DNA of 9,092 nucleotides from JBBSEZ01 sp038239195 (lineage in GTDB: Bacteria > Planctomycetota > Planctomycetia > Gemmatales > Gemmataceae), in the NCBI GenBank assembly GCA_038239195.1, contig JBBSEZ010000400.1, positions 1 through 9,092 of the forward strand, given 5' to 3'. Below, piece by piece: positions 1 to 4,347 of this stretch. Within the stretch, counting starts at the first letter, position 1. Each line of letters begins with the position of its first letter. The notes below the pieces were generated by a model that was not told where the DNA came from, ran no database searches, and saw only the letters and a program-made list of their open reading frames with translations. The translations under genes were made by a program, and so were the position numbers.

Positions 1-357
1 AGGGCACCGGCGACACATAAGGCACTGGGGGTCGGTAAGGCACCGAGGGCGGCACGTAAGGCGCCGGCGGTCGGTAAGGCACCGAGGGCGGCTTGTATGG
101 CACCGGCGGCTTGTATGGCACCGGCGGCTTGTATGGCACCGGCGGCTTGTATAGCACCGGCGGCCGGTAGGTCGCCGGCGGCCGGTAGGGCACCGGCGGC
201 TTGTAGGTCGCCGGCGGCTTGTAGGTCGCCGACGGCCGGTAGGTCGCCGATGGCCGGTAGGTCGCCGACGGCCGGTAGGGCACCGGCGGCTTGTAGGGCA
301 CCGGCGGCTTGTAGGTCGCCGACGGCCGGTAGGTCGCCGACGGCCGGTAGGTCGCCG
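1..357 (-). repeat. 18-bp tandem coding repeat
   Basis: About twenty copies of an 18-bp unit encode the Tyr-Lys/Arg-Pro hexapeptides of the protein that starts at 499. Two unit types alternate in blocks, one ending Ser-Ala-Thr (TCG GCG ACC) and one ending Pro-Val-Pro. Near the left edge some units gain one codon (Pro-Ser-Val-Pro). The last-proline codon is CCC near the N-terminus, CCA in the middle and CCT near the edge, as expected from local duplication. Confidence 0.9.
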
Positions 358-499
358 ACGGCGGCTTTGGGCGCGCAGTCGCGGGGCGCGGGGCCCCGCT
401 TGGGCGGGGGACGGAACCGGCGCGTGGCGCCGCAGCCCCCTGCCCGGCGAGGGACAGGCCCATGGCCGTGCCCAGCAAGAACATCCACGAACGCTTCAT
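1..499 (-). CDS. Secreted Pro/Tyr-rich hexapeptide-repeat protein (3' end beyond window)
   Basis: The frame is open for 166 codons from the ATG at 499 to the window edge, so the C-terminus is missing. Residues 1-24 form a signal peptide: MKR, a hydrophobic core, then LAGQGAAA before PRAG. A Pro/Ala/Arg-rich linker follows, and from about residue 47 the protein is almost entirely hexapeptide repeats of Tyr-Lys/Arg-Pro-Pro/Ser-Val/Ala-Pro/Thr (YKPPVP, YRPSAT). Nineteen tyrosines are visible at six- or seven-residue spacing. An AAGGAG ribosome site precedes the start. The composition recalls plant extensins and mussel adhesive proteins, which suggests an envelope or matrix structural role through extended polyproline helix and possible Tyr cross-links, but no homology to those families is claimed. 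The signal peptide and leader match the gene starting at 2647. Opposite-strand frames here are repeat artefacts. The gene is near-certain; its function is unknown. Confidence 0.85.
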   Translation of the reverse strand, partial: MKRSWMFLLGTAMGLSLAGQGAAAPRAGSVPRPSGAPRPATARPKPPSATYRPSATYRPSATYKPPVPYKPPVPYRPSATYRPSATYRPSATYKPPATYKPPVPYRPPATYRPPVLYKPPVPYKPPVPYKPPVPYKPPSVPYRPPAPYVPPSVPYRPPVPYVSPVP

Positions 500-565
500 G
501 ACACTCCTTCTGCCCTTGGGCAGGATGGGGGCGGGAAGTTGGTGCTCGCCCGGCGCCCCCGGCCG
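500..565 (-). promoter_or_regulatory. Conserved leader with ribosome site and small hairpin
   Basis: Read on the minus strand, a C/G box (550-565), a GGGGGCG-complement tract (about 527-533), a hairpin CTGCC-CAAG-GGCAG (510-523) and AAGGAG (504-509) lead into the ATG at 499. The same elements in the same order precede the gene starting at 2647, and the hairpin is at exactly the same distance from the start in both. Conservation in otherwise divergent leaders suggests a role in translation or expression. The C/G box may be promoter-proximal, but no sigma-70 boxes are obvious. Confidence 0.5.
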
Positions 566-585
566 GGCGGGCACGTCAACAGGGC

Positions 586-1773
586 TTACCTCTGGAGCGC
601 GGCGGCCATTTCGTACGCGCCCACGGTGGCGCCGTCCGCGGCGCCGACGACGACCTTGTAGGTCCCGGCCCCGGCCGGGAGGACGATCTGGGCGAAGCTG
701 CCATTACGGCCTCGGCCGTTGTCGAAGCCGATGAGGTTGCGGCCGAGGTTGTCGAAGACCAGGAGCACGGGCACCAGCCGGCTCCCCGCCTGCGGTCGCA
801 CCCAGACGGTCAAGCGCTCCCGCTCCCCCGGCCGCACGCGGAACACGTCGTAGTCGCCGCGCCGCTCGATCGCCCCGCGCGACCAGGCCCCCGGGACGAC
901 GTTGCGCACGGGGCCGTCCCGGTAGGCCGCATCGACCGCACTGAGGTCAGCCACGTTGGCGCCGTCGTCCACCGGCCGGGCGCCCAGGACGGTGCGGAGG
1001 TAGGTGAACGAGTTCTGGGTGGCGAGCCGCTTGCCGTGCCAGGAGGGGATTACCGCCGCGGTGCGCACAAGGCCGTTGGGGGCCTGGTTCAGGTCCGTGA
1101 TCCGGTAAGTCCGGTTGGTGAAGCAGCGGTTGGGCGCGTCGTAGCTCATCACGTCCTGAATGGGCTTGGTCAAGGCGTGGACCAGGCCGAAGGTGTGCCC
1201 GGCCTCGTGGGCGATGGCGCCGCTGAGGCCGACGTTGTCCAGCACGTTGCCCCAGCCCGTGCCCCGCTGGCCGATGGGATCGACGAAGGCGAGGTCGTAG
1301 GGGTTGCTGTTGGGCCGGTGCTTGTCGCCTTTGAGGGCGCCCGGGAAGTCGCTGTACCTCGCCGGGGTGTAGGCGGACGGGAACTTCTTCCCCTTGAGCA
1401 CCTTGGCGGTGTTGCCCCCGACGAAGACGGTGGTGTTGCCCACCGGGCGGCGGTCGAAGCCTGCGTCCCCGAAGGCCCGCTGGACCTGGACGTCGAAGGG
1501 AGCGTACATCTCGGCCGTCTTGAACAGGATCAACTGGACGTCCCGGTCGCGGTTGCCGGTCGTCGTCTGGAACGGCTGGATCGAGTCCTTCTTGCCGTAG
1601 TAGTTGCGCCAGCCGTCGAAGTTGATCCAGAGGACTGTCGGCCCGGCGTGGCGAGGGAACTGCCGGGCGACCTGCGTGAGGTCGGTGGGCGCCTTGGGGC
1701 CCTGGCCGGTCAGGCCAGCGCCGGACAAGGCGATCGCGAGCAAGGCGGGCAACAGAAGCCAAATGCGTCTCAT
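586..1773 (-). CDS. Secreted metzincin zinc metalloprotease with PPC-like C-terminal domain
   Basis: This 395-residue protein starts at the ATG at 1773, preceded by GGGAGG five bases upstream. An N-terminal signal peptide (about residues 1-24, MRRIWLLLPALLAIALSGAG) indicates export. The catalytic motif HEAGHTFGLVH at 189-199 fits the metzincin HExxHxxGxxH signature: His189, His193 and His199 would bind zinc and Glu190 would be the general base. VMSYDA at 208-213 supplies the Met-turn (Met209). Residues about 300-395, with GDYDVFRVRPGERERL and a beta-rich ending, resemble the bacterial pre-peptidase C-terminal (PPC) domain often found on secreted proteases. The middle (215-295) is unassigned. 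The gene lies 86 bp upstream of the Pro/Tyr-repeat gene on the same strand, so co-transcription is possible. The natural substrate is unknown; processing of the neighbouring repeat proteins is only a guess. The fold and class are secure, the exact peptidase family is not. Confidence 0.9.
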   Translation of the reverse strand: MRRIWLLLPALLAIALSGAGLTGQGPKAPTDLTQVARQFPRHAGPTVLWINFDGWRNYYGKKDSIQPFQTTTGNRDRDVQLILFKTAEMYAPFDVQVQRAFGDAGFDRRPVGNTTVFVGGNTAKVLKGKKFPSAYTPARYSDFPGALKGDKHRPNSNPYDLAFVDPIGQRGTGWGNVLDNVGLSGAIAHEAGHTFGLVHALTKPIQDVMSYDAPNRCFTNRTYRITDLNQAPNGLVRTAAVIPSWHGKRLATQNSFTYLRTVLGARPVDDGANVADLSAVDAAYRDGPVRNVVPGAWSRGAIERRGDYDVFRVRPGERERLTVWVRPQAGSRLVPVLLVFDNLGRNLIGFDNGRGRNGSFAQIVLPAGAGTYKVVVGAADGATVGAYEMAAALQR

Positions 1774-1820
1774 GGGGGCCTCCCGGGCTGCACAGAGGAC
1801 GGCCCCGTGCGCGGCGCATT

Positions 1821-1849
1821 GGGGACCGGAATGGGGACCGGCCTGTCCC
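1821..1849. repeat. Short direct and inverted repeat upstream of the protease gene
   Basis: GGGGACCGG occurs twice (1821-1829 and 1833-1841) with a 12-bp period. The second copy also forms an inverted repeat, GGGAC (1834-1838) with GTCCC (1845-1849). It lies about 50-75 bp upstream of the protease start and could be an operator or leader hairpin, but nothing else supports this. Confidence 0.3.
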
Positions 1850-1892
1850 TTGCATCAGCAAGAGATCAGGCCGGGAAAGAAAGCTCGGCTCA

Positions 1893-1979
1893 GAGCCTGT
1901 GAATTAATCCCCGATCATCGCCGTAAGTCCTTATTCGATGGTCCGCTGACGGGGTGATCTGGAATAAATTCACAGCCTC
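1893..1979. mobile_element. Candidate MITE-like element, 87 bp, with 13-bp terminal inverted repeats
   Basis: The ends are GAGCCTGTGAATT (1893-1905) and AATTCACAGCCTC (1967-1979), inverted repeats with one mismatch. They are flanked by a direct TCA on both sides (1890-1892 and 1980-1982), as expected of a short target-site duplication. The interior is richer in A+T than its surroundings and holds a nested CCCCG/CGGGG pair (1909-1913 and 1950-1954). There is no open frame, so a transposase would have to act in trans. It sits between the Cys7-protein gene and the protease gene. It could instead be a simple hairpin or a terminator for the gene ending at 2015, although no T-run follows the arms. 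Confidence 0.45.
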
Positions 1980-2014
1980 TCAGGGCGAACGCGCCTTCGG
2001 CGCGGCACTGGGTA

Positions 2015-2647
2015 TCAAGGGCCGTCCGGAACGGGCGGCTCGGGCGTCGGCTCGGGCTCGGGCGTCGGCTCGGGCTCGGGCGTCGGCTCGGGCAGAGGCG
2101 GCTCGGGCGTGGGCGTGGGCGTGGGCGTCGGCGTCGGCGGGCACGTCCGTTTCGGGCAGCAACAGCAACAGCAACAGCGCGGCGGCGTCGCGTCGGGCGG
2201 CGTCACGTCGGGCGGCGTCGCGTCGGGCGGCGTCACGTCGGGCGGCGTTACCTCCGGCGGCGGCGTCTCGTCGGGCGTCGCATCGTCGGGCGGCACAACG
2301 GGCTCCGGCGGGAGCACGGGCGGGGTCACCGGGAACGGAGCGGGCAACACTCTCCCCGGCGCGCCGGAGCGGATGGGCCGAGGCAGCACCACCGTTCGCG
2401 TGGTGGGGCGGTGGCCGGGTCGGGGCAACGTCGTCCTCGGCGTGGTGGGGCGGTAGGCGGGCCTGGGCGACGCCATCCCCGGCGTGGTGGGGCGGTAGGC
2501 GGGCGCTCGCCCCGGCGTGGTGGGGCGGTAGGCGGGCGCTCGCCCCGGCGTGCCGTAGCCGGAACCGCCACGAGGCGCCGCGTTCGCCTGCCCTGCAAGG
2601 GCGACGCCGAGGCCGAGGCTCAACACGATCATCCAGTGACGCTTCAT
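2015..2647 (-). CDS. Secreted Pro/Thr-rich repeat protein with a run of seven cysteines
   Basis: The 210-residue protein starts at the ATG at 2647, where a signal peptide begins (MKRHWMIVLSLGLGVALAGQ, cleavage likely after ANAA at 24) behind an AGGGAG ribosome site. The frame is open 52 codons further upstream, but that extension would bury the signal peptide and has no ribosome site. Segments in order: Tyr-Arg-Pro-Thr-Thr-Pro-Gly-Arg-Ala-Pro-Ala repeats (about 35-83), a Pro/Val spacer (85-120), acidic Pro-Pro-Asp-Val/Ala-Thr repeats (121-156), seven consecutive cysteines (158-164) followed by PKRTC (Cys169), Pro-Thr repeats (171-181) and Pro-Glu-Pro-Thr repeats to the end. There is no recognisable enzyme domain. 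The signal peptide and leader match those of the gene starting at 499, so the two are paralogues. The cysteine cluster could bind metal or form disulfides; this is inference. An exported structural or surface protein is the best guess. Confidence 0.85.
   Translation of the reverse strand: MKRHWMIVLSLGLGVALAGQANAAPRGGSGYGTPGRAPAYRPTTPGRAPAYRPTTPGMASPRPAYRPTTPRTTLPRPGHRPTTRTVVLPRPIRSGAPGRVLPAPFPVTPPVLPPEPVVPPDDATPDETPPPEVTPPDVTPPDATPPDVTPPDATPPRCCCCCCCPKRTCPPTPTPTPTPTPEPPLPEPTPEPEPTPEPEPTPEPPVPDGP
2041..2550 (-). repeat. Four successive tandem-repeat blocks inside a CDS
   Basis: Four unit types follow one another. Three 18-bp units (about 2041-2094) encode Glu-Pro-Glu-Pro-Thr-Pro. A 6-bp array (about 2107-2136) encodes Pro-Thr. 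A 15-bp array (about 2182-2255) encodes Pro-Pro-Asp-Val/Ala-Thr. Units of about 33 bp (about 2435-2550), some interrupted, encode TPGRAPAYRPT. Between the second and third blocks, alternating CAG/CAA triplets (2158-2177) read TGT/TGC on the coding strand and give the cysteine run. Such arrays change length easily and can confuse assembly and gene calling. Confidence 0.85.
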
Positions 2648-2719
2648 GACACTCCCTCTGCCCTCGGGCAGTGATGTAGTGGGGGCGCTATTCCCGTGGC
2701 CGTCCGGCGCCCCCGGCCG
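2648..2719 (-). promoter_or_regulatory. Conserved leader, paralogous to the one upstream of 499
   Basis: On the minus strand a C/G box (2704-2719, identical to 550-565), a GGGGGCG-complement tract (about 2681-2687), a hairpin CTGCC-CGAG-GGCAG (2658-2671) and AGGGAG (2652-2657) lead to the ATG at 2647. The hairpin stem is identical to that of the other copy and only one loop base differs. The sequence between the elements is not conserved. Confidence 0.5.
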
Positions 2720-2827
2720 AACGTGGACGACTACCTGGTTGCTTGGTGGATCGAGAACGAGTGGAAGAGGCCGGGCCTTTGTGCCTCGCAAGCGCCTCTT
2801 CACTTATCCCATTGCGCTTGGGGCAGC

Positions 2828-2861
2828 CGGCCGAACGCGGATTTTCCGAATTGTTCGGCCG
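2828..2861. other. Strong two-tier hairpin
   Basis: The arms CGGCCGAAC (2828-2836) and GTTCGGCCG (2853-2861) pair perfectly over 9 bp. Inside them CGGA-TTT-TCCG (2838-2848) forms a second stem. No T-run follows on either strand, so it is not a classic terminator. It could be a protein-binding palindrome or part of a leader RNA for the gene starting at 2647. Confidence 0.5.
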
Positions 2862-3073
2862 ACCTGCCAAGGCGCGCGGCCTAGCTGCGGCTGGACAACG
2901 AGGCGCTGTGGGCGCCGCTGTTCTGAGCCTTTTTGGAGCTCGGTCATTCGGGGCGACCGGGGCGGGGCGGGAGGCCGTCGCGCCCCCCTGCCTTGGACAC
3001 GGCCCGCGCCAGCTCTCCGGCGTGGGCGCGATGCCGGGAAATCGTTCGAGAAACAAGAAGGGGAGGCAGGTCC

Positions 3074-3102
3074 TTGACAGGGGCAAGCCGGTATGGTCTG
3101 TT
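3074..3102 (+). promoter_or_regulatory. Weak candidate promoter for the DUF2314-ankyrin gene
   Basis: TTGACA at 3074-3079 is a perfect sigma-70 -35 box in very GC-rich DNA. The hexamer 17 bp downstream (TCTGTT, 3097-3102) matches the -10 consensus at only three of six positions. It lies about 130 bp upstream of the start codon at 3235. Confidence 0.25.
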
Positions 3103-3234
3103 GAGCGCTCGATCCAGGCGCCAGCACCCCTTGCCAGGTAGCGCGAGCCGTGCTTGGGCGCGCACGGTCTTGCCAGGATGCGCGGGCGCGCTCCTGGGCG
3201 TCCGGCTCACGCGATCGGTCGAGGGCAAATCGCC

Positions 3235-4047
3235 ATGAGTACGCCCCAGCCGTCCCGAGTCTTCCTGTTTGACAACAGCGATCCCGAGATGCAGCGAGCC
3301 TACGAGAATGCTCGTGCGACCTTTCGCTATTTCTGGCGGGAGGTCGCCTGGGAACGGCGGCGGATCGTCCCGGCCCTGGACTTGGCCTGCGTCAAAGCGC
3401 CCTTCTCCGATGGCGAGCAGAGGACGGGCACCAAGGAAGGCCCCGAAGTGGAGCACGTGTGGCTGTCCGAGGTCGATTTCGACGGCCATTTCGTGAGCGG
3501 TGTGCTGCTGAACGCTCCGAACTGGCTGAACACGGTCAAGGAAGGGGATCCTGCTCGCATCCCCCTGGGCGAGATCAGCGACTGGATGTACGCCATCGGC
3601 GGTGAGGTGTTCGGTGCCTACACGGTCAACCTCCTGCGATCCCGAATGGGACGACAGGAACGCCAGGAGCACGACGGGGCCTGGGGCCTGAACTTCGGCG
3701 ACCCGACGAAAATCCGCGTTGCCCCCGAACCGAACAAAGGAGGCGGGTTGCTGAAGAGCTGGTTTGGCAAACGCCAGGCGGACACTCAGGAACACCCGAT
3801 GAGCGAGGCCATGGCTTCGTCTTTGAAGGACCAGCTGGCGAAAGACCCGTCCCTCGTGTCCGCGAAAGATGACAGGGCATGGACGTTGTTGCACCAGGAA
3901 GCGTTGGCGGGAAGCACCCCCACCGTGAAGGTCCTTCTGGAGGCCGGTGCCGACCCAAACGCGGTGACGAATCGCGGAATGACGGCGTTGCAGCTTGCGA
4001 AGTCTCTCGGTTGGGAGAGAGTCGTTGCTCTCCTCGCGAACAAGTAA
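3235..4047 (+). CDS. DUF2314 domain protein with C-terminal ankyrin repeats
   Basis: This protein has 270 residues. The start at 3235 is preceded by GAGGG at nine bases. The frame stays open to an ATG at 3154, but the extra 27 residues are Arg/Gly/Ala-rich and look non-coding. Residues about 20-140 resemble DUF2314 (the YegJ-like family): VKAPFSDG (53-60), EHVWLSEVDFDGHFVSGVL (73-91), an Asn-Ala-Pro (93-95), then a Gly-Asp segment and ISDWMY (114-119). A Lys/Gly-rich linker (160-185) leads to two ankyrin-type repeats (about 212-270) containing TLLHQEALAG, VKVLLEAGADPNAV and GMTALQLAKSLGW. No signal peptide or membrane segment is visible, so it is probably cytoplasmic. DUF2314 has no established biochemical function; the ankyrins imply protein binding. 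It converges with priA and stands alone on its strand. Confidence 0.85.
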   Translation: MSTPQPSRVFLFDNSDPEMQRAYENARATFRYFWREVAWERRRIVPALDLACVKAPFSDGEQRTGTKEGPEVEHVWLSEVDFDGHFVSGVLLNAPNWLNTVKEGDPARIPLGEISDWMYAIGGEVFGAYTVNLLRSRMGRQERQEHDGAWGLNFGDPTKIRVAPEPNKGGGLLKSWFGKRQADTQEHPMSEAMASSLKDQLAKDPSLVSAKDDRAWTLLHQEALAGSTPTVKVLLEAGADPNAVTNRGMTALQLAKSLGWERVVALLANK

Positions 4048-4055
4048 AGCCAAGC

Positions 4056-4105
4056 CCGGGGCCGCTCGCGGCTCGGAGGTCTACGATCCTGCTCGGCGGC
4101 CCCGG
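4056..4105. terminator. Candidate bidirectional terminator stem
   Basis: CCGGGGCCGC (4056-4065) and GCGGCCCCGG (4096-4105) are perfect 10-bp inverted repeats with a 30-base loop. They begin eight bases after the stop at 4047 and lie between convergent genes, where a shared terminator is expected. No T-run follows on either strand, and a shorter competing hairpin (GCCGC-TC-GCGGC, 4061-4072) exists, so function is uncertain. Confidence 0.35.
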
Positions 4106-4144
4106 CATCGGAGCGGTGGGTGAGGCGTCGGAGCGCGGCGGACG

Positions 4145-4215
4145 GCCCGCATCGTCTAGCGAGTAGACGTCCTGCAACCGCCGCTGACCGTCGAGCAGCA
4201 CGTCAGCCCCGAGTA
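4145..4215 (-). pseudogene. Possible fragment of a DUF262 (GmrSD-type) gene
   Basis: A minus-strand frame here reads DVLLDGQRRLQDVYSLDDA, close to the signature of DUF262/COG1479 proteins (consensus roughly LDGQQRLxSLY), the family of the GmrSD restriction NTPase/nuclease. On either side the frame turns into Arg/Pro/Gly-rich text with no further family similarity, and there is no start codon with a ribosome site. If real, this is a decayed remnant of a defence-type gene. A chance match over about 15 residues cannot be excluded. Confidence 0.3.
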
Positions 4216-4347
4216 CTGGTGCGCTGGAAGCAGGCGGACGAGGCGCCGAGGCCCTCCCGCGTCGTGAAGGACGGCCTCGTCGTTCGTCCCGACCCAGACC
4301 GGCGAAGGCGATCTTGCCGCCTCCACTGCCGGGCCCTCGAAGCCGCC

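Larger units (their letters stand above)
2720..3234. other. Divergent intergenic region without a gene
   Basis: This region separates the minus-strand gene starting at 2647 from the plus-strand gene starting at 3235. No open frame has a ribosome site, a recognisable domain or convincing composition. It holds a 7-bp inverted repeat, CAAGCGC/GCGCTTG (2789-2795 and 2814-2820), the stronger hairpin at 2828-2861 and a perfect -35-like TTGACA at 3074. Promoters for both flanking genes must lie here or in the adjoining leader. Confidence 0.5.
4048..4347. other. Convergent intergenic region
   Basis: These 300 bases separate the convergent DUF2314-ankyrin gene and priA. They contain a 10-bp inverted repeat, a small hairpin CGTCTA-GCGAG-TAGACG (4153-4169) and a possible minus-strand gene fragment, annotated separately where supported. 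No intact gene is visible. Confidence 0.6.

Noticed and set aside
1..357. CRISPR array
   Set aside because: The 18-bp units are contiguous, have no unique spacers and keep an open reading frame, so this is a coding tandem repeat.
97..501. Plus-strand frame of Ala-Pro/Arg-Ser-Pro repeats
   Set aside because: It is an artefact of the 18-bp repeat. The minus strand carries a signal peptide, a ribosome site and a paralogous leader; the plus-strand frame has none of these.
947..1902. Long frames on both strands overlapping the protease gene
   Set aside because: They lack domains and have typical GC-shadow composition. The frame 586-1773 contains the complete zinc motif, Met-turn and signal peptide.
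1954..2649. Plus-strand 231-codon frame of Arg-Ala-Ser repeats and Ser-Asn runs
   Set aside because: It is a translation of the coding repeats on the wrong strand. The minus-strand product has a signal peptide matching its paralogue.
2648..2803. 52-codon upstream extension of the Cys-run protein
   Set aside because: It would place the signal peptide internally and overlap the conserved leader hairpin. The ATG at 2647 has a ribosome site at the same distance as in the paralogue.
2944..4053. Minus-strand 369-codon frame antisense to the DUF2314-ankyrin gene
   Set aside because: It has no recognisable domain. The plus-strand frame has clear DUF2314 and ankyrin motifs.
4153..4169. Hairpin CGTCTA-GCGAG-TAGACG as a terminator
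   Set aside because: It has only a 6-bp stem and no T-run, and it coincides with the possible DUF262 fragment, so no separate function is claimed.
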